Positions 24,490 to 35,740 of a DNA stretch of 64,000 nt are shown here, one piece after another. A program made the position numbers and the translations under genes. Every line of letters begins with the position of its first letter. The stretch's first letter is position 1. The stretch lies in contig NC_135152.1 in NCBI RefSeq assembly GCF_050948215.1, forward strand, positions 5,180,310 through 5,244,309, read 5' to 3'. The notes under the pieces are model-generated. The model saw only the letters and a program-made list of their open reading frames with translations. It was not told the origin of the DNA and ran no database searches. Source of the DNA: Halictus rubicundus (taxonomy: Eukaryota > Arthropoda > Insecta > Hymenoptera > Halictidae).

Positions 24490-24985
24490 TGAACACTCAA
24501 AGTTTTTCCAGAATCTTGAGAGAATTTTTAGGGCCTTCAGGAAACTTTCAGGATCATAAAAATATTTTTAGGACTTCCTGAAAGGGCTCCAACAGTTCTG
24601 AAATACTTTCGAGTCTTTCTGAAGGCTTTTAGGAGCACGAGAGATTTTTCATAGCCTTCGGAGGCTCTGTAGGAGTTTGGGGGAATCTCTAGGGCCTCCA
24701 GAAAGGGCTCGAGCACGAGAATATTTTTGGGGTCTTCAGAAAGTTTCTAGGATCTTGGAAGGCTTTGTCGGGCGTCCAGAAAGAGTACTAGGACCTGGAT
24801 AATATTTTTGTAGTCTTCAGAAATTTTCTAAGGCCCGGAGAGTATTTCTAGGGCTTCCAGAAAGGGCTCTAAAACCTAGAAAATATTTTCCGGCCGTTTA
24901 CAACATTCTCAGAACATTGAAAGAATTTGTAAAGCCTTCAAAAGGCTCCTAAGACCTCGAGAGAAATTGTAGGGCATCTGAAAAA
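24490..24985. repeat. Minisatellite array A, subunit about 40 bp
   Basis: About twelve diverged subunits follow the pattern TTCTAGGACCTNGAGAATAT, TTTTAGGGCCTTCAGAAAGG, GCTC. It is the same family as the array at 27405-28432 but lacks the clear higher-order period, so it is the more decayed of the two. Confidence 0.85.
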
Positions 24986-27404
24986 TTAATAACATTCCAA
25001 ATATACACGATAACAAACTGTCGATATCATAAAGACGAAGAGTCACACAAAACTTGCCCTCTGGCGAAAGAAATATGTAAAAATCCGCACAATAATAAAC
25101 CATTAATATTTGACTTTGCTTTCGCGCGCGGTGAAAAATCGCAATAAATATGCGCGAGGGTGAAATTCACGTTCAAAGACAGCGCGAGGACGGTGCGGAG
25201 AACAGGGTCGGTCGGCGATGAAATAAAAATATCCGGCAAAATGATGGGGCGCGCGAAAGCATGAGATTCGCGTTTAAAAATTGCAAACAATTCTGCGACC
25301 GAGCGTTTTTCACCGGGAATGGTATTTCCTCGGGGTTGCTGGCTGGTTGCCGTCGGCGGCGGCCGGTGTGCAGCAACGGCGCGGCGGCGGCGTTATCCTG
25401 CGGAGGTCCCCACCAGGCCAGTATTTCCTCGGCAGGAAAGCTCGCGTTTTCGCCTCGCTTCCCAAATCCCGCCAGGAAACTTTTCAGCTGCAGACACACA
25501 CCGTGGGGTTCCCGTAGGAGGCGGGGTCCAAGGCAAGAGGATACGCGAGAGGACACGCCGAGCTTTCCGAAAAATACCATCGCGACGATAATTGTGCGCG
25601 CCGGAATGCCCGCGTAGATCATGTTTATTCGTTCTCCACCCTCGGACCCCGGGGTCGACGCTATTTGTTTAAACCGGGAACGCCTTGCTGCGCCCCCCTC
25701 GAAACTTATGCGAAGTCGGTTCGCCCCTTAAAATTAAGCTTTCCGCGTGTTGCACGGGCTTTCCTTACGGATTACGCGGCGGGAACGGAGTTGCTGCTGG
25801 AAGAACGTGGAAAATAGGTGATCAACCCTTATTTCAACACCTGGGTACCTTCTGTCGATTTAATAGCAAAATTCTTGTAGATGTCTACGCTCTTCGAGAA
25901 TATGAATTAATTTACATTGGAAGTACAGGAACATACACTGAAATTATGAAGCCAGCGACAGCAATGGCGTTGAAAATTTTTAAAAATTTCGAGGCTGGAT
26001 CTTTAATTATTATTGGCTCGAATATTTCAGTTAAATGGTCGATTAAACACTGCTGAATAATTATGACCCTTTACTTTAATCACCGTCGTCGCCAGGAGAG
26101 TTACCGATGTAACAGACTTCGTCGTTGTCGAAGTATGAAATGAAAGGCTCTTAAACGCCGAGGGTGGAGATTATCATCCCCTAAAAACGTCCAAGGACGC
26201 GCCAGAGGTTTTTAAGTGTCGGAGGGATTGAGACGGCGCGGTTGAATTAGCTGGTAAAATAATGAAACGCGTTAAGTGACGCGTTAGTGTTGACCGTAAA
26301 GGTAGAAACAGGCGTCGCGTGGTCGAGAAAAATCCAGGAGGAATGAATAAGTACGGGAACGGGCAAGTTTACCGTGGAATGGCCGCGCATTGAGTAGAAG
26401 ATAGGAAAGTGTTAATCCTGGCGAGCAACTTTGCCCCCTGTAGGGAACTTGCACGCTTATGCCGAGAGGATTTCCATCCAATAAATTTGGAGCTTTGTAT
26501 AAGCTTTCCACGCTTGAGTTTAAATCCCGGCGTCGGTGCCGGGCTTACGTGCCGGTGTGTAGAGATAGCTATATATCTGTAAAGAGGAAAACCCTCTTTC
26601 CCTCTGCTCAGCGCCAGACGATTTCAAAAAGACGTGCGAAAATTATTGAATACTTTCGGGGAAAGCTCGCGCCGTTACAGTTCCGCGGCCCGTTAGTCTC
26701 GATAAGCCGCTAAAAATATTAAATCGATACCTGGGCCACTTTTCCACGATTCTTGCCGGCCATTTTATATATATACATATGTATTATATTAAACACAGTG
26801 GTTATCGTTTATGGCCGTTAAGCTCCTTCTCCGCTGGATATTTTATTCTGTTAAATTTGACGACCGGTTCACCGGTTAAAACGATCGAACGCGGGGAAAG
26901 AAACGCGAAAAGATTATAAAAGGAAGTGGATGGGATTGAAATTAAAATTAACAAATTGTCGCGCAGTTTACCGAAACGTTATTAACCCGGGTTACTGCAG
27001 TTTTATCCGACGGAAACGTTACGAAATTCCCGTGGCTTCCCGAAATATCGTTTACATATTCGCCAAATGGCCAAACGCGGCTCGCCAAGGGCGCACTAAG
27101 GGTTAATATGTATCCGAGGGGACGTTGCGAGGTCTTCGTTTCTTCGTGTATTTCTTGTCTTTCCTCTCAACTTTCCTCGCCGGAGGCTCAAGATTACAAA
27201 CTTTTTATATGTACTCACGTGCCTTCCACCCCTAGTGGTCATCTCCAACCCCTCCGTTCGCTTTAACCAAATTGCTCCGACGTGACAGATAGAAAAAATC
27301 ATCCCGCAGTTCAATACCCCTTCCCTACCTTAGTCTTCCTAGGAAACCAATCTGGCATAATTTCTGTCGCATCTCCTTTCATGTTCCTCACACAGCTCCT
27401 GGGC
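24986..27404. other. No recognisable gene
   Basis: 25.1-26.9 kb is GC- and CpG-rich with several overlapping 80-150-codon frames on both strands (for example 25173-25622 minus, 25685-26056 plus). None has a domain I recognise. The overlap on opposite strands is typical of low-stop GC-rich DNA. A short (TA)n-like tract lies at 26767-26780. Confidence 0.5.
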
Positions 27405-28432
27405 TCTTAGGGACATCGAGAGAATTTAGAAGACGTTTAGAAGGCATCCAGGGCCTCGAAAGAACACTTCCAGAATCTTGACAGGATTTTTAGGGTCTCC
27501 AGAAAGGGCTCTAGAACCTCGAGAATATTTTTGGGGTTGTCAACAAACTTCTAGAACATGAGAGAATTTTTAGGGCTTCCGGAACAGACCCTAGAACCTT
27601 GACAATATTCTTAGATCCTTCAAAGGGTCTTCAGATTTATAAAAATATTTGCAGTGCTTTCAGAAGGGGCATCAACTGAAAGTACTTTAAAGTCTTTCTG
27701 ACAGCTTCTAGGATCTCGACAAGATTTTCCATAACCTTCAGAGAACCTCTAGAACTTCGGAATGATTTTTAGAATCCCCAGAAAGGGCTGCTAAACATGT
27801 AGAGTATTCTGAGGGTATTCAGAACACTTCCAGCGCCATAAGAATATTTGTAGAGCTATCAGAATGGGCTTCAGGACCTCTAAAATATTTTGAGTACCTT
27901 TAGAAGACTTCTAGAATCTCGAGAACATTTTTAGAGCCTTCAGAAAGGGTTGCAAAACATTTGGAGTATTTTCAGGGCCTTCAGAAGACTTCCAGCGCCA
28001 TAAGAGAATATGTAGGGCTACCAGAATGGGCTCCAGGACCGCTAAAATTTTTTGAGTACCTTTAGAAGACTTCTGGAATCTCGAGAACATTTTTAGAGCC
28101 TTCAGAAAGGGCTGCAAAACATTTGGAGTAATTTTAGGGCCTTCAGAAGATTTCCAGTACCATAATAGTATTCGTAGGGCTATCAGGATGGGCTCCAAGA
28201 CCTCTAAAATATTTTGAGTACCTTTAGAAGGCTTCTAGAATCTCGAGAACATTTTTAGAGCCTTCAGAAAGGGCTGCAAAACATTTACATTATTTTTAGG
28301 GCCTTTAGAAGACTTCCAGCGCCATAAGAGAATTTGTAGGGCTACCAGAATGGGCTCCAGGACCTCTAAAATATTTTGAGTACCTTTAGAAGCCTTCTAG
28401 AATCTCGAGAATATTTTTAGAGGCTTCAGAAG
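27405..28432. repeat. Minisatellite array B with 162-bp higher-order repeat
   Basis: The basic unit is about 40.5 bp. From about 27780 the array becomes a higher-order repeat. The anchor CAGCGCCATAAG and its variants start at 27831, 27993, 28155 and 28317, exactly 162 bp apart each time. Each 162-bp block contains four distinguishable subunits, beginning AGAAGACTTCTAGAATCTCG, AGAAAGGGCTGCAAAACAT, AGAAGACTTCCAGCGCCATA and AGAATGGGCTCCAGGACCTC. The left part (27405-27780) is monomeric and diverged. Because 162 is divisible by three, a 95-codon frame (27911-28198 minus) runs through two blocks; it is repeat-derived and not a gene. Confidence 0.95.
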
Positions 28433-31400
28433 ATTCTCACAGTAATTCTGAACACGAGCCATTAAATGCTGAATAACTGAAGTCAATAAATTGACGATTG
28501 CTTCACCCTTCACCCGGGCCGAGTAGAAAAGTTTTGCGGATCGGACGGACGATCATCGAACTTTGGTCGAACACGAATTTCATTCCCTAGGGAGCAGCCC
28601 AGACGGCGGGACATTAAAAAAGGTTCGGAATGAAAGGGCGCGAGGCGGTTCGCCGTACGTGGATAGGTACGTATGTAAACAAGGGATCGAATATAGACGA
28701 GGAAACAGTGCGCGCCGATGCCGGGAACGAATTCCCATGCGGGAGTAAGATATTGGTTTTCATCCGGCTCGTTTCAGTGCTCGTAACGTTTGATAAAAAT
28801 GCGTGTTACGCGTTCCAGGCCAGACCCGGCTCGGACCGAAAGGGCGCCCAGGGAATCGTACGCGAAGAGATCACGAGAATTCTCCCCCTGGCTGGTCCCT
28901 CTTCAGGTATTTGCTTATAAGAGGGTGACGGCCAGGTCTGGCCCTATAAATACCTATACGCGATGATATCGCCACCTCCGGCAGATTTTTCAGATACCGA
29001 GCGACGAAAATGCTCGGCTACCCCTTGGTCCCGCCGGCAAACAGTTACTTTGCATGCGTGCCGATAGCGAGAAGCTTCTCGAACCGGAAAAATTCAATTT
29101 TCTATTGGTCATTCCTCCCTCGAAATTTTTCGCAAAAATATTCCCGGCAGATCCGCCGGCCGGATAATCCGAAAACCATCTTGAAAGGTCTCAAATACGA
29201 AAACGCCTAGATGCTTATGAATAAAAATGAATATTATCCGAACGGGAGAAAATTGACTATCATCGACGACAATTGACATTTTCTTTTCTCTACTATGTTC
29301 GCTTAGTACGACTGTGATTTTATTAACGAAGGCTGATTTTTCGGGCAATCTCGATCGGTTAAATCAGCAAGTCGGATTTCCCGGCGCAAACTTTCACCTT
29401 TACTCGCGCGAACATCATTGCAGTCGGCGAGGAATAAGTTCTGTCTCTTACGATCCGTTTCCCTCATTTTCTCGGGAAAGAACCGCTTCCGTAATGGCCG
29501 CGCGAGATTCAGGGCGTAATAATCTAGACGGCAGACGGAAGCCATTTTGGTGCGCATACTGATGTGCCGCGGCTCGATCATTACCCCGTGTTCCTTATTG
29601 TAAATATGGTCGATGAACGCCAGGGATTTTCGTGTGGTGCATCCTCTCGTCCCGTTCCGACACGGCACTTAATTTTTAGAATACGTCTCGGTGAACGGTT
29701 ATGTCTCATTTATTCGAAAACGCTCGCGCACGAGTCGTGCCGCCATGGGATTGCGACACATGAACCCGTGCAAACGACTTCTCATCGATCCACAAATTAA
29801 CATGGAACTCGTTAAGTCTGCATTATGGTCTCGTAGAATCGAATTTTTATACTGGATGCTAGTCTTTAAAAATTCGGTGATTTTCAAGGGGGTGGTTTGC
29901 GAGAAACAATTTTCGAGGGAGAAATAAAATCGCGTTCATATTTTTATTTGTACTTAACGACTTAACCCCTTGCCCTACAATATCGAGTCATACTCGTGAC
30001 GAAGATTCCGAACAAAGTCTAATAAATATGTGTGTTGTTAATTTCCTTTCAACCGAAATCAAATAAAAGGAAACGACGATTTTATTGCATCGGTAATACC
30101 ACTATTCACACTACACAACATAAATTCGAGGACCGCGAAATAAGTATGTAGAGAAACGCAATAAAGAAGCGCAGAACGTGCAAAAATCTGGGCGTGTCGC
30201 GGGCAAGCATTTCGCAAACAAGGCGGCCGAGGCGAGCATCCATCGCGATTTGATAGTAATCCAGCCATAACAGGCGTTACAGGACGGCAAGTCCGAGCGA
30301 AATACGAAGGATCTCGTGGACGTGAGGCATTAATCCGTTCCGCGGAAGAGAAAGAGGGGCGCCGGTTTTATTAAATTAAGATTAACGCGGCGAGCGGTTG
30401 CGGCTGCGTGTTCTCGGAGTTCCTTCGGGGATTTTAATGAGCGCGGGGCGATCGGGACTCGAGGCGTTCCCTAATGAGTCGATTTTATAGTCGGCCGATT
30501 CTAGTCGTCGGAAAACAGGGCCAATTAATTGCAGGAGCCGGCGTCTTTTATCCGGATTTATCGCGGCTACCCGAGTCCTCGTGCGACGTACGGACTTCTG
30601 CGTTTGGGATTATCGGCCGGCCGTAAAAGCAATTTATACGAATTCACGATTTATTCGCGACGAAACCGCGCGTTTAATCGTCCCCGCGGCGTTCGTTGTT
30701 TTCTGAAACCTGAAACCGCTATCGGCCTATCCTCTCTGCCGTTCTTAAATTGACGAACTCTCGCTTAATTGCGGGCTCGATCGATCCGGGAGCCTAACGA
30801 TCGACCGCGAATTCCGATTAGCCAGTGATTTATCCCCGTTTAATTGATACTAACGAAGATTACGCGAGAGAGAGAGACAGAGAGAGGGGGCGAGAGACGG
30901 GGGGAGAACTGGGAAGGGAAATCGTGGATTTCGGTCGGAATATCAAATTTCCCGTTTCGAGCGTAACTCGGTTGCAACAAGCGGCAATGATAGCCGAAGC
31001 CAGAGAGCGCTCGGGATCACGAACAGCCTCTTGGTCTAAGCGGGCTGGATCGGGCGCAGAAGGTGGATGGGGATACGGCCCGATAAACACCGCATTACTC
31101 CACTGGAAGAGCATTTCTCGCGCCAACATACGGCCTACGAACGTAAGCTCGGTCACCTATCGGCCGGGTCGATCTAGATTAGGACACTTAGCCGTAACAA
31201 ATTTGAATCTGATTACTTCGAACGAGATTGGACGGACTTTGCCCCGGAATCGGCCCGCTAAACAACCCACGACGATCCAGCACTCGTTCCCATCACGATT
31301 TTGCGTTTGTTATGAGATTTCGACAAATATTTACACACATTGAACAATTCTTTTTACCATTTGTAGCCTAAAGTGATTTATGTAGATTTTTTAAATCTGT

Positions 31401-32719
31401 TGTAATGTAGAGGAAAATGTGTTAAAGACACATGTTTTAATAAAGAAGGTAGAAAAGATGAACAAACAGCTGTTACAAACTAATCGTCTTTCTCATCTTC
31501 TTTGAAACGTGTGTTTTTGTCCCAGACTAATGTCCCATTTGATGTTATCAAACTGCGGATTTCAATGCAAAATAAACATTTTCTGTATCGATAACGACGC
31601 ACAGGAGCCAGTCAGAATTTTCTTCCTTCCCTTAATAATTTGAATCCATCTCATGCTATAAACTGCTTCTACTCAGTTTTACAAAAAATACCGTAAAATC
31701 CGCAATTCTATATATTATAGATACGTATAATAATAATCTTGCTACTGTACATGTGTAGGATAATAAATTTGATAGTATTATACATTTCCATGGTGTTTAA
31801 TGAAATAGATTCACAGCGTAATTCCACAAACACGCGATAACATGATTTCTACGATTCTCTGAGGACAAAATGGCGTTCTCCAGCCGGTTTAAAATCGAGT
31901 ATCGATCAGAGCTAAATTTTTCCGGGTGATTCGAAATCGCCGAGAAGAGACCCCCCGGTCGTTGCTTATCGTCCTATGTAATTGTAACGATAATAGCCGT
32001 TGGGGCCGATAGAACGGAGAATTATCAAAATGTCCGAGGCAGAGAGGGAACGATGAATCTTCTCGGTTCGCGGGCTGATCAGTCGAACGGGATCGAAGTG
32101 GTCGCATCCCACAAATCCAGGGCCGGCCCTCCATATGCATATTTTCACAATATCGCACGGTCCCGTGTTGCCTCAGGATAGGTACACGTAGATCCCTCAT
32201 AAGGGAGATATCGTTTCCGAATCAAATGACCCATTCCGTTTTAGTGGCGCCATTTAACCGACATCTATGCGCCTCTGGCCATCCGACACACGAGGTAACG
32301 TTACACGACAAACATAGAAAGTCTCGCCAACGGGGGCTTTCGGCCATCCCTCGATAATACTCCCACCCGCCCGCGCGAACCGGCAGACCGCTCTATATCT
32401 CTCGTTCTCGCACGGCTAGAGCAATTAACAGTTCTCTCGTTGATCATCTCGCCATTTGTTTCAGATTTTATCGGCGGCGCGTTGCTCGACCGTTGATTGC
32501 GACTGTTGTCGCGCCGATCCGCGCAACTTCGAATTTCACACGATCCCTTAAACCATCCGCGATCGCTCTGCCGTTATTGTTCAACGCTCCGCGCCATTTT
32601 TCGAAGACGACTCTCCTCTCCATACACTTGAAATTTCACATTTTGACGCTTCGACGATAGAAGGTTGCATCAGACACTTTATACGAGCTCTTAAAACGGT
32701 GATGGATGTATTTAGTATG
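28433..32719. other. No recognisable gene
   Basis: 28.5-31.3 kb is mostly GC- and CpG-rich and 31.3-31.9 kb is AT-rich. The longest frame (30825-31343 plus, 172 codons) includes a GA-rich low-complexity start and no recognised domain. TTAACCCCTTGCCCTACAAT at about 29962 resembles a MITE terminus without a partner end. One dispersed TAGACTGCGG-family member lies at 31550 (listed). Confidence 0.5.
31550..31670 (+). repeat. Dispersed TAGACTGCGG-family repeat
   Basis: AACTGCGGATTTCAATGCAA is followed by AATAAACATTTTCTG, then CAGGAGCCAGTCAGAATTTT and CTTCCTTCCCTTAATAATTT. It follows the same internal order as the copies at 16816, 43065 (minus) and 50995. Confidence 0.55.
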
Positions 32720-32777
32720 TTGTAGGAAGAATTAATGTAGATTAGGATATAGAGTTCACATATATTAACCCTTTGCA

Positions 32778-32804
32778 CTTGAGTGGTGACTCTGAAGCAC
32801 CACT
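32778..32804. other. Subterminal hairpin of the MITE
   Basis: AGTGGTG, then ACTCTGAAG, then CACCACT: a 7-bp stem about ten bases inside the left end. The copy at 10549 has GGCG...CGCC in the same place, a compensatory T:A to C:G change. Confidence 0.6.
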
Positions 32805-32837
32805 AGAAATTGTTGTGGCATTATTTCAAAGAAATTA

Positions 32838-33420
32838 TTAGGACCTTGAATAAGTTCTCGCTGTTTCTTAAAAAATGACAGTAGCAGTACCCCGTTCGTG
32901 GAATTTCGAATGGTAACACACATGCAAGGCAGTAGTGTATCTAACCTTAAATTTCAGTGTATGGTAGTTCACTTTAGTGTAAACAAAGTAATTTTTTCTT
33001 AGTTCTGAAAATGCCTACTTTTGTGCCAAATAAAGTGTATTTGCGGGGAATTTTATTGCACTACTTTATTCAAAAGAAATCTGCAGCTGAAGCACATAGA
33101 ATTCTTGTTGAGACTTATGGGGACAATGCTTTGTCGGATACGACATGCAGAGACTGGTTTCGACGCTTCAAAAATAATGATTTTGAACTTGAGGATAAAG
33201 AACGTTCTGGCGCACCGAAAAAATTTGAAGACGAAAAGTTGGAGGAATTACTCGATCAAGACCGATGTCAGACGCTAGCAGAACTTGGAAAAACATTACA
33301 AGTAGATGAGTCAACTGTTTCATAACGTTTAAAAGTTTTAGGAATGATCCAGAAGCAAGGACATTGGGTAAAAGCTTTTATTTTGTAAAAGAAACAGCGA
33401 GAACTTATTCAAGGTCCTAA
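32838..33420 (+). mobile_element. Internally deleted mariner element nested in the MITE
   Basis: Perfect 32-bp terminal inverted repeats (32838-32869 and 33389-33420) start TTAGGACCTTGAATAAGTTC. They enclose a 5' leader, the first third of a mariner transposase gene and a short 3' tail. TA dinucleotides lie at both edges (TTA at the left, TAA at the right). Mariner elements are usually about 1.3 kb; this one is 583 bp, so roughly 700 bp including the catalytic domain is missing. It cannot move without a transposase from elsewhere. The perfect terminal repeats suggest fairly recent activity. Confidence 0.88.
33011..33370 (+). pseudogene. Truncated mariner transposase (N-terminal DNA-binding part)
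   Basis: The protein family binds the mariner inverted repeats and catalyses cut-and-paste transposition in the nucleus. ATG at 33011 follows a 141-bp leader after the left inverted repeat. It opens a 104-codon frame containing the N-terminal mariner helix-turn-helix region: AHRILVETYGD around residues 31-41, CRDWFRRFKNNDFE around 48-61, and KERSGAPKKFED around 65-76. An in-frame TAA at 33323-33325 replaces a codon just after DESTVS. Without that stop the frame continues through RLKVLGMIQKQGHWV, a typical mariner segment, and then breaks off near 33370 into the 3' end of the element. The catalytic DDD/DDE domain is absent; full-length proteins are about 340-350 residues. Two independent lesions (stop and deletion) make it non-functional for catalysis, though a short DNA-binding peptide could still be made if transcribed. 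Confidence 0.9.
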
Positions 33421-34642
33421 ACAAAAAATATTACAAAATATTTGTAACATTACAAAAGTTTTATTCAATAGATTCGTAAACATTTAAATATTATATGTGT
33501 AAATCGGAGCAGTTTCGTATGAATAAAATGAAAATATTCTAAGACGAAAGAAAAATTTAGTTTTAGAATGAAAATAGCGCCGAGTGCAAAGAGTTAAAAC
33601 AAAACTTAACCTGTATATTTCAAAAATAAAATCGAGCAGGAGGGAAGTGTTGTTAGAGAATCTGTCCTATAAATAGGGTACCTTGTTGTTTAAGGTAATT
33701 TGTTGTAGCAAGGATTAATCTAGAATAAGATATAGAGTTCACATATATTAAAACAAAACTTCGTGACCCATACATTTAAAAAATACTAAAATCGAACAGG
33801 AGGGAAGTGATGTTAGAGAATCTGTTCTAGTCGAGAATCTAATTTTTCTTACCTGTTCCTATACGAATAAGCTAATATTAATCTCGACGGAGAAGAGAAC
33901 CCAGAAATCTAAAGACAATAAACTGAACTGACCGAGCTAGAAGAACACAGCTCGTGACGATCTGCTACAGGAATTCAGTCCCGCGTGTTCCTCAGTTTGT
34001 AAATTGTTACCTCAGGAAAAATTCTGCAGGACTTCGCGGTACAGCGTGACCAGTGGTCGTTGCAATGAGTAAAGCCTCCGGGAAATAATTATCGGGATGA
34101 AGAGGTAGACACTAACGAAGTTGGGTAAGGTCCATTACAGGCATCGAAGTTAGCGGATAGTTGGCCGTTTTAAGGAATACCAGGGCTCCGGGCAAGTTGG
34201 CGAGCGCATTTCCTCGACCTTCCGCCCTTCGCACTAACTTAGCATTCCCTGCTTAGAAAATAAGAGGAGGTCGACCGACGGCTGTGTAACAGCATCTGGG
34301 ACCACATCCAACGCCTCCGGATAAGATGGTTCTCTCTCGCAGGGGGGGGGGGCGTATGAGGGCAAATCGGCGGGGGTGGAACACGTGTTCGATGTTCCGG
34401 GTGTGGAGAGGTAAGAGGCGCGGGTGGCTGGCAGAAAAATAACGCGGGGCGAGGGCACCGGATGTAGTAGGTAAGACGTCGTTACGCGCATCCGGCGCGT
34501 CCTACAGAATCCGAATCCGAAGTTACCAAGTCGAACCCCGACGGCGAGCCATTCGGAGAGTTCTCTGTTTATACGAATGGCTTCGAGGACACCTTATAAA
34601 AAGTCTAAATCATCCCCCCTCCTGCTCTCTCTTCTGGATCGC

Positions 34643-34665
34643 AGGAGAGAGAGAGAGAGAGAGAG
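34643..34665. repeat. (GA)n microsatellite, short
   Basis: About 23 bp of GA dinucleotides. Confidence 0.85.
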
Positions 34666-35709
34666 GATATTAATGGCGTTTTCGTCGGCCGTTCTCATTT
34701 ATTCCGGGAGAGGAGAATCCGCGATGGCAGCCGGCGGCGGGAAGACCAGCCGCCTTTCCAATCTGGCAACCGACCAAATTGGAAAGCGCGCAGTTGCGAA
34801 GTTTTCCCTTCGCCCGGTAGACTTGGCCCGACTTCGAACCGAGCCAGGAATATGTATTACGGCAAAGTAATCCAATCCCGGTGAATGTTACCGTGGCTTC
34901 CATTGATTCATCGGACAATCTGCGAGAGAGCGTTTAGAGCACTGCCCCCCACCCCCCGGGTGAAGAGTATAGACGCAGGAATTAGATGATATTCGGCTGT
35001 CCGCGGGACCTTGGACCCTCCGCGCCTCGAAAAACACCCTCGAGTCTTCTGAGTTAATGGTTCGCTCCTCGTGGAAGAAATCATTCTGCTACTTCAGAAG
35101 ACAATATTTTGAGCGAGAAAATTTTCACGTTTAACACTTTTGATGATTGTGCAGATGGCGATCTTCGATTCCACATTTAGAGTGTTGTTCGTCAATTTCC
35201 TCTTTCATTGTAATGGTATTTTATCCGAGCAGAACTTGCAACTGTCCCGACCGCTGCACCGTCGTGCACTCTGGCGGAAGACCCGCCGTCCCGGAGACAT
35301 CAAGCAGAAATCACGCGGATGGCAGCCTAAATCTTTTCGATAGCGTCGGCAAACACCGGAGGCGAGCGACCCGATTTTCTGCTGAGTCCGCGTAACGCCG
35401 GCGATTTCTCGCGCGTTCCCGACTAGACTTACTGAACGACCATAGCGCATTCGTGGCGGTGGTTCGACACTGGGCCAAGGTGATCGATCACAGGATCCTT
35501 GGGACTCCAGAATGTCCTGCTGGAACGGGATTCGCTTGCGATCGGCGCATAGGTTATAAGCTGGCGGTGATCCAAATTGAAAAATACATTCACGAGGTTT
35601 TCTTTGCCCTTTCCGGGGGCTGGGAAAGGGTGGCGAGGGCGAAGGGAGCCGGAATGATATAATGGTTCGTGGAAAATGCGGGTTGAAAGTTAGGGGTTCA
35701 AGGGGCTGT

Positions 35710-35740
35710 CTTTCTCTCTGCTCTTTCTCTCTCTCTCTCC
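35710..35740. repeat. (CT)n microsatellite, interrupted
   Basis: About 31 bp of CT/CTTT units. Confidence 0.8.

Larger units (their letters stand above)
32769..33593. mobile_element. TTAA-flanked piggyBac-like MITE carrying a nested mariner
   Basis: The left terminus is CCCTTTGCACTTGAGTGGTG and the right terminus on the other strand is CTCTTTGCACTCGGCGCTAT. TTAA flanks both sides (32765-32768, 33594-33597), and the neighbouring empty site has TTAA once. TTAA duplication with CCY-type termini is the signature of piggyBac-superfamily elements. Removing the nested mariner (32838-33420) leaves about 242 bp. That remainder matches the 204-bp element at 56642-56845 over most of its length, including AAAATATTT-TAACATTA and GAAATATTCTA blocks. 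It has no coding capacity of its own, so it is non-autonomous. The superfamily call is inference from the target site and ends. Confidence 0.85.
32720..33828. repeat. Tandemly duplicated host segment, one copy filled and one empty
   Basis: Copy A is 32720-32768 plus 33594-33667, split by a mobile element. Copy B is 33703-33828 and uninterrupted. Directly across the junction the copies share 23 identical bases on the left (ending CACATATATTAA at 32768 and 33751) and AACAAAACTT on the right. Further out they share AGGAGGGAAGTG-TGTTAGAGAATCTGT. Copy B has a single TTAA where copy A has TTAA at both ends of the insert. Confidence 0.88.

Noticed and set aside
27911..28198. 95-codon open frame with internal repeats
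   Set aside because: It is the 162-bp minisatellite read in a frame that stays open because the period is a multiple of three.
32769..33593. Reading the whole element as a single mariner with long terminal repeats
   Set aside because: The outer ends share sequence and TTAA flanks with a mariner-free element at 56642-56845, so the outer and inner repeats belong to different elements.
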